64,000 nt of DNA, taken from NCBI GenBank assembly GCA_019096195.1, contig JAGTXK010000073.1:310001-374000 (forward strand), in the 5' to 3' direction. This stretch comes from Boletus sp. NGJ. Taxonomy: Eukaryota; Basidiomycota; Agaricomycetes; Boletales; Boletaceae. Every line of letters starts with the position of its first letter. The first letter of the stretch is position 1. Positions 20,334-31,678 of the stretch are shown piece by piece. The notes under the pieces were generated by a model, which saw nothing but the letters and a program-made list of their open reading frames with translations, was not told the origin of the DNA and did no database searches. Both the position numbers and the translations under genes were made by a program.

Positions 20334-22526
20334 ATGCTCCGCAGGTCAGTCCGCAACGTTCGTCTTTTCGACTTCCTTGCCCCTCGTGCATTTGGACATA
20401 GGCCCGCTAGCGTTCTCGCTGCCGTGTACGACGTCGGGAGACCGTCTACCTCTTACCCAGTAACCAGCCGCCTTCTTGTCAAGGACACACAGCAGCAGCA
20501 AGATCCCACCCAAGGTATTCCGGACCCAGATATCTTGTTTTTCAATCAGCGTCTCGTAGAGCTTCGACAGGCTATCTCAGCGCGTGACGTGCGACGCGCC
20601 TGGGAGCATTGGGCACGCTTGCGGGACAAGGGTCTCCTACCGTTATTTGGACCTCAGTTACGCAAGTACTCACAGTTGTTGGCAACACTCTGCCCGCAAA
20701 CAATCCAGGCTTGGGATCCTCATGACCGCAAAGCCATCGAGGAAATTGCGTTTTACGCTGCGACCAAGGGTGCTCCCGATGCTTTGGTCGCGTACATGGC
20801 TGCCCATCTGCGAAGTGGTGATCGCACGACCACTCTGGGTTTGTACGCGCGGTTCCTCCGGGCCATTGAGGAAAAGCCCCTCTCCCCAGACATCATTGCC
20901 TCTGAAGAGGATCAAGATGTCGACGAGCTGGTGATCGACTTGCCAATCTATTCGCATCCCCACTACTTGCACCCCCCCTCCATCCTTCTCGCTGTTGTCA
21001 TTGCCTATGCCATTGGAGATTCTTTCCACGATGCACTACGTGCATACCTCCAATCCCCTGTTCCGATTTCTCCACGCCTCGTTACGGAATTCCTCTCCAC
21101 CTTCCCCAGTAAGTCATTAGCTGGCAAGGGGGAGGATTATGTCCGCAGGCTGCGCGTCGCAAGATATGTCTCAGAACCACGCTTCATCACAGCACGGGCC
21201 TCCGTATTTGCTGCCAGTCGTGACGTTCAGGGTCTCAAGAAGTTCTATCAGTCTATCATTGACGGTATCTGCGGTCCTGAACCGTACATTGCACCAAGTC
21301 AAGCTAGTGTCACGTTACAGACACCCATAGCCCTGAATGAAATTAACTGGGCGACGATCCTGACCGCTTTCCTCCAATGCAATTGTAGAGATCTGGCTGA
21401 GACTCTTTGGGACGATATGCTACGGTTCCAGGTTCGACCAACGGTCATCACCTGGACTGCCCTTCTTGTTGGGTACGAACGCATGGGAGAAGCCAAGGAT
21501 GCGGAAAAGGCGTGGCATACAATGAAATCCACGGGCATAGAACCAACTGCGTCGACCTTCCGCGCCATTATATCCGTGCTTTTCACCGCTCGCAAACCAG
21601 ATGATGCAATGGGATATTTTGCTCTTTTCCAAAGCAGGCGTACAACTGGCTTGTCACCCACTCCAGAGGATGTATTGACACTCTACAACACTGTCCTCCA
21701 CGGACTGTTGAAGAATCATCGGGAAAGAGATGCCCATGCACTGTTACAGAGGTTGCGGGAGGAAGGACCTAAGCCCGACGCGGTGTCATTTAACAGCCTG
21801 CTCAACTACCACAGCCGAAGAGGCGAGTTCCGCATAATCTCCCGCATCCTGGATTGGATGAGGGAGGATGGTCTGGTCGGCGATGTCTACACTTTTTCAA
21901 CGGTGCTCTCTGCGTTGCTCAGAGTTGGTCGCACAGATGCTACAGATGCTATCCTCAGCCTCATGCGGAAGCAGAACGTCGAGCCAAATGTAGCCTTCTT
22001 CACGTCGATCATAAACCACCAAATGGAGGAGGGTACAGAACAGAGTCTGCGGGCGGCGATGGATCTTCTCCAGAAGATGGAGGAGAATCCAGAAGTACAA
22101 CCGAACGAAGTGACATACACTGGCATGCTGACAAGTTTGCATCGTCATGACTGGCGTGACCTAGCATTGGCGCAGCAGTGTAAGCACCACGTATTGGAAA
22201 GGATGAAGAAACGGAACATGCAGCTCAACCGGGCTGGGTATCATGTATTGATCAAAGCATGTCTGGAGAACCTAGCGACGAAGGGCACAGAGGATGCACT
22301 CGGGTACTACAGGAAGATGGTTCAGAGGAGAATCTCGATTGGACCAGATACATGGTATGTCCTGCTACGTGGACTGATTGCGAGAGAGGCATGGGTGGAT
22401 GCAGATGCGATGGTAGAGGAGATGACGCGGGGACGGGCCGTATATGGGGGACTGGCGCACTTGGTTTGGAGGATCAAAAGACGAAAAGGATGGAAGATGG
22501 GAGTAGAACCTCGACCGTACATCTGA
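20334..22526 (+). CDS. Mitochondrial pentatricopeptide-repeat (PPR) protein
   Basis: A single uninterrupted 730-codon frame, unusual in this intron-rich window. The N-terminus MLRRSVRNVRLFDFLAPRAF is a likely mitochondrial presequence. From about residue 340 there are tandem PPR motifs, for example VRPTVITWTALLVGYERMG, GPKPDAVSFNSLLNYHSRRG and VEPNVAFFTSIINHQMEEG. PPR proteins bind organellar RNA and control its processing, stability or translation. The specific RNA target cannot be read by eye. Its 3' end is 20 bp from the convergent Mim2-like gene. Confidence 0.9.
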   Translation: MLRRSVRNVRLFDFLAPRAFGHRPASVLAAVYDVGRPSTSYPVTSRLLVKDTQQQQDPTQGIPDPDILFFNQRLVELRQAISARDVRRAWEHWARLRDKGLLPLFGPQLRKYSQLLATLCPQTIQAWDPHDRKAIEEIAFYAATKGAPDALVAYMAAHLRSGDRTTTLGLYARFLRAIEEKPLSPDIIASEEDQDVDELVIDLPIYSHPHYLHPPSILLAVVIAYAIGDSFHDALRAYLQSPVPISPRLVTEFLSTFPSKSLAGKGEDYVRRLRVARYVSEPRFITARASVFAASRDVQGLKKFYQSIIDGICGPEPYIAPSQASVTLQTPIALNEINWATILTAFLQCNCRDLAETLWDDMLRFQVRPTVITWTALLVGYERMGEAKDAEKAWHTMKSTGIEPTASTFRAIISVLFTARKPDDAMGYFALFQSRRTTGLSPTPEDVLTLYNTVLHGLLKNHRERDAHALLQRLREEGPKPDAVSFNSLLNYHSRRGEFRIISRILDWMREDGLVGDVYTFSTVLSALLRVGRTDATDAILSLMRKQNVEPNVAFFTSIINHQMEEGTEQSLRAAMDLLQKMEENPEVQPNEVTYTGMLTSLHRHDWRDLALAQQCKHHVLERMKKRNMQLNRAGYHVLIKACLENLATKGTEDALGYYRKMVQRRISIGPDTWYVLLRGLIAREAWVDADAMVEEMTRGRAVYGGLAHLVWRIKRRKGWKMGVEPRPYI

Positions 22527-22545
22527 GATGGCATGCTACTAGCGT

Positions 22546-22856
22546 TTAGCGCGAAAACAGAGGCAATGCAAGTTGTCTGTCGCCAAGGAAGAACGACATC
22601 CCGAGACCGAGACGGAGGTAGCGAGCATACACTGGGACGGGGTGAGGACGAGACTGGAGAGGATGAGGTGAAACGCACGCCAATGGCTGGTCTTGCGACC
22701 TAAGAATTTACCCAGCCAGGGGAGGACGAGGACGAGGGCGAGCTGCTGGAGCTCCTCGACGCTCTCCTGCCACTCTTGCTGGGCGAGTCTGTACTCGTCG
22801 TCATCGTCACCGGTGTCGTAGGACGCTGTGTCGACAGAGGGGTCTGAGCGGGGCAT
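22546..22856 (-). CDS. Small mitochondrial outer-membrane protein, Mim2-like
   Basis: Two exons from MPRSDPSVDTASYD (ATG 22854-22856) to a TAA at 22546-22548. The protein is acidic at first (DDDDEYRLAQQEWQESVEEL), then has one hydrophobic segment LALVLVLPWLGKFLGRKTSH. After a 47-bp intron it ends in YARYLRLGLGMSFFLGDRQ. This pattern (acidic head, one helix, W/G-rich PWLGKxxGR) resembles fungal Mim2, which with Mim1 inserts helical proteins into the outer mitochondrial membrane. Similarity is judged from memory of the family. It is convergent with the PPR gene and divergent from the sugar transporter. Confidence 0.6.
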
Positions 22857-22993
22857 CGCGACTTGGTTGTACAGTATGTGGGTGGCGTGGCCACCCAGGC
22901 GGAGTGGGTCGTTTTGGGTGACTTGACAAGTTCGCGTAACACCAGCTTGATCACTCCTTGTTCTTCTCCTTCCATCTCACAGTAAATGCAACC

Positions 22994-25550
22994 ATGCCAG
23001 ACCCAGCCCCCCCTTCCTCACGGAACAGGCTCGTTGGCCAGCCTCTGCTCTACGCCATCTCCATTTTCGCCAGTCTCGGCGTCTTTCTCGTGCGTCTCCT
23101 TCTCAACTCCTCCTTCCTCTCGAATTCACCGCTCCATCTCTATAGTTCGGTTACGATCAAGGGTGACTCTTTCCCCTCCCTTGTCTCTGTTGCTCCGTGC
23201 GCTTATCTGCCCCAACTAGTGTCATGTCTGGTATCATCACTGGACCCTATTTTAGACAATTTTTCAACTCGCCAGGTCCTCTAGAGGTCGGAACAATGGT
23301 TGCAGTCTTGGAGCTCGGCGCTTTAGGTACGTCTATTCCCTCTGCCACCTTTCCTACCTCATCCCTGCAAGTCACGTCCATCGCTGCTGGCCGCGTGGGC
23401 GACATCATCGGACGAAAGGGAACACTCTTCGTCGGTGCCTTCGTCTTCACCATTGGAGGTGCCGTTCAGACGTTCACCACCGGCTTCTATGTCATGATCA
23501 TTGGTCGCGTTATCAGCGGCTTTGGTGTCGGCCTATTATCGTAGGTGACCTTCACAAAATTCTTTCCCCTTGTGCTTACCTTCCGCGATTGCTAGCACTA
23601 TTGTTCCGATATATCAGAGTGAAATTTCTCCTCCAAACCATGTAAGTGCACATCTTGCGCATCCCAAACGTGATTTGATTCCCGTTCAGAGAGGCGCTCT
23701 TGCTTGCATGGAGTTCACAGGCAACATTGCCGGTTATGCTACTTCAGTCGTAAGCTTGCATTTCCAATAGCCTCTTTATGTCGATCTCATCGCTTCCAGT
23801 GGACTGACTATTTTTGCTCGTTCCTCGATTCTCATCTCTCATGGCGGATACCCCTCTTTATCCAATGCGTCATTGGAACCATCCTTGCAATTGGTAGTCT
23901 GGTGATGCCAGAGAGTCCACGGTACGGAAATACCACTATCGTGACCTACAACACACTGACGCCGTTTTTCAGGTGGTTGATTGATACTGATCAAGATGCA
24001 GCCGGCATGCGCGTTCTTGTAGATCTGCATGGTGGGGATCCCAACGACATACTCGCACAAGCAGAATTTCAGGAAATTAAAGAGAAAGTTGTTTCCGAAG
24101 TGAGTGCGCCAATGGTTACGCATTGTTTATACCACAATTCAACACCCTGTTCAGCGTGAACTTGGCGAGGGTCGCGCGTATTCGACCATGTGGAGAAAGT
24201 ACAAACGCCGTGTCTTGCTTGCAATGTCATCTCAAGCTTTTGCTCAACTGGTATGTATAGTTCCCGACCTAGTCTCATGATTGACATACTCATGATCTGC
24301 AAGAATGGGATAAATGGTACGTTGTCGCGTTGTCGTATCACTTGTCTCTAAAAAAAAGCATCTATCAACAGTAATCTCCTATTATGCGCGTGGGTCTTCC
24401 TATCTTACTGTTCACAAAGTTCCTACTGATATTGCAAGCTAGCCTCGGTGTTTGAAGGTGCAGTTCGTTCAGTTACGTATGCGGCAAGCCGCAATTGAAA
24501 AATTTCACAGAGGCTGGATGGCTTGGGCGTGATGCCGTTCTCATGACGGGTATCAATGCTATCATTTACCTGCTCAGCACACTTCCGCCGTTTGTCATCC
24601 ATCCATGCTGTCTTTTCTTTACTCACATCTTACTTTCAGCTGGTACTTGGTAGATCGCTGGGGTCGTCGGTTTATTCTCCTCTCAGGCGCTGTCGTTGTA
24701 CGCACTGTCGTCGTGATCCGGTTTTGGATCTTTCTGATCAACGTATATAGATGGGCATTGCTCTGGGTCTCACGGGATGGTGGATGTACATCGACATTCC
24801 GGAAACTCCACAAGCAGTCGTTGCTTGCGTGATCATCTTCAACGCTGCGTTTGGTTACAGGTATGGATTTCGTCACGCGATCTGATTCTTACTCATCTCT
24901 TTGGAGCTGGGGGCCAATTCCATGGCTCTATCCGCCCGAGGTGGGCTCATCAGTTGACTCAGTGGTCAGAATGTTGAACGAAACCTTATAGATCATGCCA
25001 CTGACTTTCCGATCCAAAGGCGTCTCAATCTCGACTGCGACAAACTGGTCAGTGCCTCGTAATTTGCACGTACGTTGACTGAATTTTCACTTCAGGGCCT
25101 TCAACTTCATCGTTGGAGAAACAACTCCTTACTTGCAGGAAGCCATTACTTGGAGGTTATATCCCATGCACGGGTTTTACTGTGCCTGCAGTTTTGTCCT
25201 CGTGTACTTTTGTTGGTCTAGTTTCGCCCTTGCTGTACCTTTGTGCTAACACCGTCCTAGTGTATCCCGAAACCATGGGCGTACCATTGGAAGAGATGGA
25301 TGCTGTGTTTGGCGAAGGTGAATCTGTCGCATGATCAGCGGGAACAAGGTCTGATGTTTTTCCAGAGGAAAGACTTGACTACGAATCCGAGCGCGCTTCT
25401 CTTATGTCGGGTACCCATTCCGATCGGTTTTCGGTCAACTCTGGTCGTCGGCCCAAAATAAACAATCCTGCTGAGAGAGGATGGGTCAGCCGGGTCCTTT
25501 ACCGCGACGATAGGAGGACATATCGTCCCATTGGGGATGATGAGGAATAG
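22994..25550 (+). CDS. MFS sugar transporter (monosaccharide / quinate type)
   Basis: Read as about 19 exons from MPDPAPPSSRNRLVG to PIGDDEE, stop 25548-25550. Hallmarks are FGYDQGVMSGIITGPYF, GRVGDIIGRKGTL, PIYQSEISPPNHRGALACMEFTGN, MPESPRWLIDTD, QLNGINVISYYAPSVFEEAGW, VDRWGRRFILLSGA, YSWGPIPWLYPPEIMPLTFRSKG and YPETMGVPLEEMDAVFGE. These define the sugar porter family, with 12 membrane helices in the plasma membrane. The exact sugar is unknown. Three exons are very small: 23146-23162 (17 nt), 24304-24316 (13 nt) and 24443-24457 (15 nt). Each restores a conserved sugar-porter motif. Head-to-head with the Mim2-like gene, 137 bp apart. Confidence 0.9.
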
Positions 25551-25950
25551 GAACTCGCGAGGATGGATGGTGAGCAGGCAGTGGAGGAGGAGGAAGTACG
25601 TTCAAAGCAGCGGTCGTCATCCTCTTTGACAAGGAGCACGGACACAACTGGCGAAGATGCTACATAAATCGCTTGGGTATTCTTTCGCCTTGTCTGCACG
25701 TGTGCCGTTGTTTCGCAACACCAAGGATTGGCCATGCGACTCCTCCTTGCTGCCCCTTGTAGTCCCTGATACCCACTTTCCATCCTCACGTCTGACTATG
25801 ATCGGCTGCGCCTCAGCTCTGGATTAGATCCCTCTTTCCTCTTAGCGCTCCTGTCTGTAACTTACATATGATAATGTAAATTAGTTGCCGAGTGGATCAA
25901 TATTTGCGCGAACTTGAAAAGGGAAGAAAGTGTAGCTCAAGCGGGCCTTG
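25551..25950. other. Intergenic region between sugar transporter and helicase
   Basis: 400 bp holding the transporter 3' UTR and the helicase promoter. Open frames on the minus strand here look like shadows without codon character or homology. Nothing else recognised. Confidence 0.5.
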
Positions 25951-27813
25951 ATGTCCTTTCTTTCGTTCCATTCAGCTCCAGCCCGACGCTTGTGCACGAA
26001 GACGGTCACTGCACGTTACTTGAGCCAGCATACAGCACGCGATGGCAGAATACGTGTTCCTTCTCTTGAAGCGGACCAAAGCTCTTTCGAGGCTGCCGGA
26101 ATTCAACCACTAGTAGCCGCGTCGTTGCGCATTGCTTTCCCGAATGTTCAAAAACCAACTCCAGTGCAGAGAAAACTTATACGCGCTATAACTGAAAATC
26201 GAGATGTCTTGTTACAAGACGACACCGGGACTGGAAAGTGCGCTGGTCAGTCAACGGTACGCGTTCGAGGATATTGATCGTCATTCACTAGATCTTTTGC
26301 GGCAATGTTGGCCCTGCTAAGCAAACTCCTGGCACGCAAAGCGAACTCGGTGGTGGGTGAGGGTAATGACCGCACCGGGGAGGCACTCAATGGCTTGTTA
26401 ATTGTGCCGCACCGAGACCTTGCGTATCAATACCTACACTGGATACATCATATGACCCTTCCTGAGGGGGACATGCTACCGCTCTCGTTGACGAACTATG
26501 CACAGGTCCTCGTTCGACACGTTAACAAGTCGACATTGCAAGACTTGCCTGTTCGCATGCAAGAGGCGATCAGATCCGCATCGTCCGACCAGGACTTGTT
26601 GATCCATAAACCCCCACACATCCTCATTGCCACCCCCAATGCAGTGCTGGAGCTTATTGAGGGCCATCCTGAGGTGTTTCGACTAGCTACGTCATCCACA
26701 GTCATGGTGGATGAGGTGGACGCGCTCCTGCGCGTTCCTAACAGCAAATTGCCGAAGGAGCGCAGAAGAGCGTCTCAAAAGAAGCTAGACAAGCATATTC
26801 CAGATCTCGTCCGGATCCTGGATAGACTTTACCCCAGATCCAGAGACAAGCAGCGCTCGCATTCCATCAGGGTTGAGTCACCCGAACTGGGCCGTGCTAC
26901 TCCAATTTGCAGGCCGCAGTTGATTATGATCAGTGCTACGCTACGCAGTAGGTTGCAACGTGCGCTCTTCAGTACCTTTGGGTGGGTACAACGCGGGGAG
27001 GTGTTGAAGTTGATCAGAAAACGCTCCTCAGCTCTACCTGCCCATAGATTGGGCCGGAGTGCCGTACATCATGTCCTTGTAGTATCGAAGACAGGAGATA
27101 TCAAGAACATCGTCGGTGCTCGTCCGTTGCAGCCGGATACGATCTTGTTAGCACAAGACGATGCAGACGAAAACGATGATGAAGATGGTGTCTTTTACGA
27201 CGGCGACGATGACGCCGAACTCGTGGATGACGCCGACAAAGGTAAGAACTCGTGATTGGTTTGTCCGTTGAGGACTTAATATCCCGCAGAACTGTTGGAT
27301 GCACCATTGGCCTTTGATCCAGCCATGTTGGAGGCAGTTGCTGCTACATTTGCACTCGACGTGCCTCGTATCGCACTTCTAGTGTTACCAGCGAGTGCAG
27401 CTGTGCGCAAAATTATCTTTGAACTGCGACAGCTGGGTGTCAACGCGCATCCGTTTGATTTGGCGGCAAACGAAGCCAGTCGCAGCCATGTTCTGTCGCG
27501 GATGGACGAGGTCTCGGACGAGAATCCGGTGCTGATTGTCGCTACACTCGCCACGGTCCGGGGAATCGATCTTCCGGATCTGACCCATGTCTTCATGCTC
27601 GGAGTGCCCGAAGGACGAACGGGCGATGCATATCTGCACGTTGCAGGTCGGGTGGGGCGATTCGGGAGACAAGGCAAGGTGATCACTATCCTTGAAGAGG
27701 GCAGGGAAGAAAGAACGGGGAACAAGGTGGTGGTGAGGGATGGCCCCAAGAGGATGGCTATCGTGCTTTCACGGATCGGCGTCCAACCTACTAGACTTGC
27801 ACATTTTGACTAG
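25951..27813 (+). CDS. Divergent DEAD-box RNA helicase, probably mitochondrial (Mrh4-like)
   Basis: Three exons (introns 26238-26291 and about 27241-27289). The N-terminus MSFLSFHSAPARRLCTKTVTARYLSQ looks like a mitochondrial presequence. Helicase motifs seen are a Q-motif region FPNVQKPTPVQRKLIRAI, motif I as DDTGTGKS, Ia-like LLIVPHRDLAYQ, motif Ib HILIATPNAVLELIEG, motif II as DEVD, motif III as SAT, motif V as VATLATVRGIDLPDLTHV and motif VI as HVAGRVGRFG. In yeast the mitochondrial DEAD-box protein Mrh4 assembles the large mitoribosome subunit. The name is by general resemblance only. A strongly acidic insertion (DDADENDDEDGVF and following) separates the two RecA domains. Confidence 0.8.
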
Positions 27814-28160
27814 TTCGTTTGGGTTAGTAGGCATGACAACACTCGGACGTAAGTTTAATTTTACACCTGTTGGATGAAACTCGGCGTTCCTGCGGAGGTC
27901 GAGAAACGAAGTCGTTCCACCTCTTATACCCGCTCGTCGCCGCTCGGGTACCTACTTATGTTTGATCTGAATGGAAAGCAAGCGTTTCAGTTAGTAGCAC
28001 AGCAGTGAGGCGTTGACGTTGAGGTGTTGTCAACTTTCGTCACACGAAGCGGCTGACTTGCCCGTCTGCGTCTGCCTGGCCCTCCCCCGGACTCTCTCTC
28101 AAGCTGATCTTCGGTTCCCTCCTCTTTCCCCTCCTCCGTCCCTCCCCCCCCCCGCCAACG
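27814..28160. other. Intergenic region upstream of the DUF4203 gene
   Basis: 347 bp. Its 3' half is pyrimidine-rich (28080-28150, with a run of C at 28143-28153), typical of fungal 5' untranslated and promoter DNA just before a start codon. No gene or repeat recognised. Confidence 0.5.
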
Positions 28161-31100
28161 ATGAGGCCTCCTCCAGTGCGCGTCTATGCCTTCCTGTCTC
28201 TTCTCTTCTCGTCTTTCCTTCTTCACGTCTCCGCTCAGTCCACGTCCGCGCCAGCAAATTCGACCACCACTGCCAGTTCATCTACTTCCACGTCGCCCCC
28301 CTCCTCGAACCTCACCACTTTTCTTGCAACGAGTTCTTACACCGCAACAACCACCAGTTATTCTGGCAGCCAAGGCATCCCGTTCACCACCGTCGTTCCC
28401 ACCATCTATAATGTCACCAGCACACTTCCAACCCCCACCGCTTCAACATCGGCGTCTGCAACGCCCACCCCCATTGTGCTGGCCACGGAAATCACACCCG
28501 CTTTCGGAGTTCTAGGAGTTATCCTCATTTTGACAGGCCTGCCAAGTGCATTCTGGGGTCACAAGAACAGATGGTGGGCAGTTTGCTGCAGACTACACGT
28601 GCAGTCGCTCATGCTCGCTCATTCAGGACTTCGTTCTTCCTCATCGGATTTTATTCGCTGTCGCTCGTTTGCTTCGTTCTCATTGTCAAATTTGGCATTC
28701 TCCCGGCAGTAAACCCCCCGAGTACAACGCTGCAGGGCATGTTTGTGCTCGCGTGTGCCGTAGCCGGTATAATGGGAGGTGCCTTCACCATCTTCTTCTG
28801 GAAGGCGACCAAGTACTTCATCGGGGCGTGGGGAGGCTTTGCCTTTGGTTTGTGGATACAGTGCTTCAGGAATGGCGGTCTTATTCCATCGGTTGGATTA
28901 CGCTGGATATTGTACATTGGTACGAGCTTGACGCATGTCGCATCCCAGGTGGTCTAACCCGTTCCCCAGCGTGTGGTGTCGTCGCCTTTGTGCTTTGTAC
29001 GATACCAAAGCTCCATTGGCACATGCTGCTGCTAGCAACTGCTTTCGTTGGCTCGTCGGCATTCATTCTGGGCGTCGATTGCTACACTACTGCCGGACTC
29101 AAGGAAGTATGTCACGCTTGCTGGTGCAGTATTGCGCAGGTGCTCACAAATTCTGCCAGTTCTACGTGTGGAACTTGGGATTCAGTGATCTGTTCCCCAA
29201 GTATACGGGGAGCAACATCGCGTTTCCAGTGTCGCAGACGATGGAGATTGAGCTTGGGTTGATCGGTGCTGTCGCGCTCATGGGAGGGGCCGTGCAATTG
29301 CGTATCCTTCGTGTTCTGCAGCGAAAGCTGAAAGAGATCGCGGAAGAGCAAAAGCGGCGAGACGAAGAAGCTGAGCTGAATGTGTCTGACCGATTTGTAG
29401 AGCTCGCGAAAGAGCAGGAAGAGTGGGAGAACGACCACCCCTCGCTTGGAACGCACGCCCGGTCAGGCAGCGGATATTCGGGCACCCCCCTCATGAAGGA
29501 ATTTCCGACGTCTGCATCCAACGAAGGCCGTTCCTCCACCTTTACCTTTGTCGGTGGTCGTGGGCGGCATGTGTCCGGCGTGTCCGACTTTATGGCGGCG
29601 CCGATCCCCGACGACGAGCTCAAGCGCACGGCGAGAAGCGGCCAGACTCCGGGAGCGCTCCTCCCCAATCTAGACCTCGGAATCGGAATTCAAGATGACG
29701 TCCCAGCGGGTTTCATCGCCGACACGGAGCCAGACGTCGGCAAAGAAGCCAAAGAAGCGCAGAGGGCCCAGATATCCGCCGAGCTGAGCGACCTCGCCCG
29801 CAAGGAGGAGCTCCTCGCCGAAATTCAAACTATAAGACGCTCCATTGATGCCCTGCGCTCAGAAACACCTGGCGTAGACTCTGACGACTCCCGTTCACGC
29901 AAGGTCTCGCTCACCTCGCGTCGCACTCTCAGCTACGACCTCGACAATGCCATTGCCTCTCGCCCCCATACTCGTCCCCCAAGGCAACCCGATCCGCGTG
30001 GTCGCGCCCTCTCTATGGAAATGTCCAAGTTCGTCGATGCACCCCCCCTTGGCGCCTCTATAAGTCGTCCCACAAGCGTGCCGTTGAAAGACGATGATTG
30101 GGATGCTTACGTACGCGACCGCAAACTCCTCCAGCCACCATCAGGCGTGACCGCCCCAATTCCTACCACGCCTGTCTCTGCGACCATGCCCAACGCCCAA
30201 CGCCTCCCTATCCCTCACGCAGTCACCGAAGCCTTCGTCCAGCGCAAGCATCGCGAGAGCATGCTCGAGGTCAGCGGCAACGATACCACCCCCAGAGACA
30301 CTTCAGATGAAGATCTACCCATCGCCGCCACCTTAACCAGCCTGTCAAAGGTGCAGACGAACAAGTCACAGGGCCGTCCCACTAGTAACATTCCTCCCGT
30401 CCTCCTACAACCACCCGGCCATGCCCCTGTGTTTGAGCAACCTCCCCCCAACACCACCCCCCACATCCTCACCCGTGCTCGCCCGACGAAGAACTCGCCC
30501 GAACTGAACCCAAACATCCCAATTGTGTTACCCCCAGCGCGCCTTATTAAACAAGTTGCTCAGGACACCTCTTCGAACGTGCCCTTCATCTTGCCTCGCG
30601 GCAACGTCGTCGCTCCCGTCCCCCAGAAGGCTGAGCCACAGCGTGTTGCAACCTTTGAGGAACTTGAAGAGCGTCATAGACAGAAGATGCGTGGACTGCA
30701 AAACCCGATTACTCAGGCCGAGAAGGAGTCTGCGGACCTCGCCGCGGCCAAAAGCCGCTGGGAGCGATCAAAGGCCATTGAGCGGGAGGTTGTGAGTAGA
30801 CGACAGGCGGAGAAAGCAGCAGAACTCGAACGCGAGGAGAGAGCGAAGCGCAAATCGGACGATGGGTCGGGTAAACGAGCTTCGGCCTTGATCGACCCAG
30901 GTAGACCCGGTGATCGAACTTCCGTTGCCAATGCCTTGAGCGCAGGCAAGCTCGCCGCCATCAGTGGTGGTCCCAACATCTCCAATTCGTCGAAGCGGCA
31001 GTCGATGCTGAGAGTCGAGGACTGGCAACGATACCAGCATGATCTAGAGCTGGGCATGCGTCCGGATCCCAGGGGCTCCAGGCGCGACTCTCGTGCACTC

Positions 31101-31187
31101 GCTAGCGCCACTGTCCCCTTCCCTGGACAGAGCCGACCACGCGACGGAACAGGTGATGTGCGAAGGACCCGTGACCCTCCCACCTAG
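28161..31187 (+). CDS. DUF4203 (TMEM198-type) membrane protein with long cytosolic tail
   Basis: Four exons encode about 955 residues. A signal peptide (MRPPPVRVYAFLSLLFSSFL, cleaved near VSAQS) is followed by a Ser/Thr-rich extracellular stretch of about 90 residues. About seven hydrophobic helices follow, with the glycine-rich sequences GMFVLACAVAGIMGGAFTIF and GAWGGFAFGLWIQCF typical of the DUF4203/TMEM198 family. A tail of about 600 residues contains a coiled-coil stretch (LKEIAEEQKRRDEEAEL and, near the end, ERSKAIEREVVSRRQAEKAA) and long disordered Pro/Ser-rich regions. The function of fungal members is unknown. Animal TMEM198 has been linked to Wnt co-receptor phosphorylation, which may not carry over. 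Confidence 0.8.
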
Positions 31188-31678
31188 ATTCGGTCGTCGT
31201 TGTGCCACCGTTTCTGGCGAAAATCAATGTTTGACTCTTCTTGATCCATGTGGGGACTATTGACTTATGGACCATACTCTTTACTTGACCTGCGATCCGA
31301 GTTTGCATTGGAATATTCCCTCGTATTTTATCACGTCGTTTGTCTACGTTTTTGCATCTTTAGGACACTGTAATGCATGCCGCACGACGGTCGCCGTCTG
31401 CGTATCTGTTGCAGCATGTGAGTAACGGGGCCCGAGAATAGGATGACGGACGGGCCGGGTCTGTGGCAGTGCGGAGGTCCCTGGGTATTTGTGGCTGAAT
31501 TCCCACGGTATAGCACGTGTTGGTGTGAATTTGTCATCGAGTACATTGAACGACTCTCAGGCTTTCTCGTTTTTTCCCACCTCTGTTCTCGATTCCCACA
31601 GCTGGCAGCCAACGTCGTTATCCCTGCCGGGAAACTGTTATGAGGACATTCCATCCTTTCTCTTCCCCACACATCTCA
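31188..31678. other. Intergenic region upstream of the CSL gene
   Basis: 491 bp between two genes in tandem. It contains short open frames on both strands with no support. An in-frame ATG at 31640 could extend the CSL protein by 13 residues. No repeats or RNA genes seen. Confidence 0.5.

Noticed and set aside
28546-29262. Alternative frame overlapping the DUF4203 gene
   Set aside because: The spliced frame with seven hydrophobic helices explains the region. The alternative has no domain.
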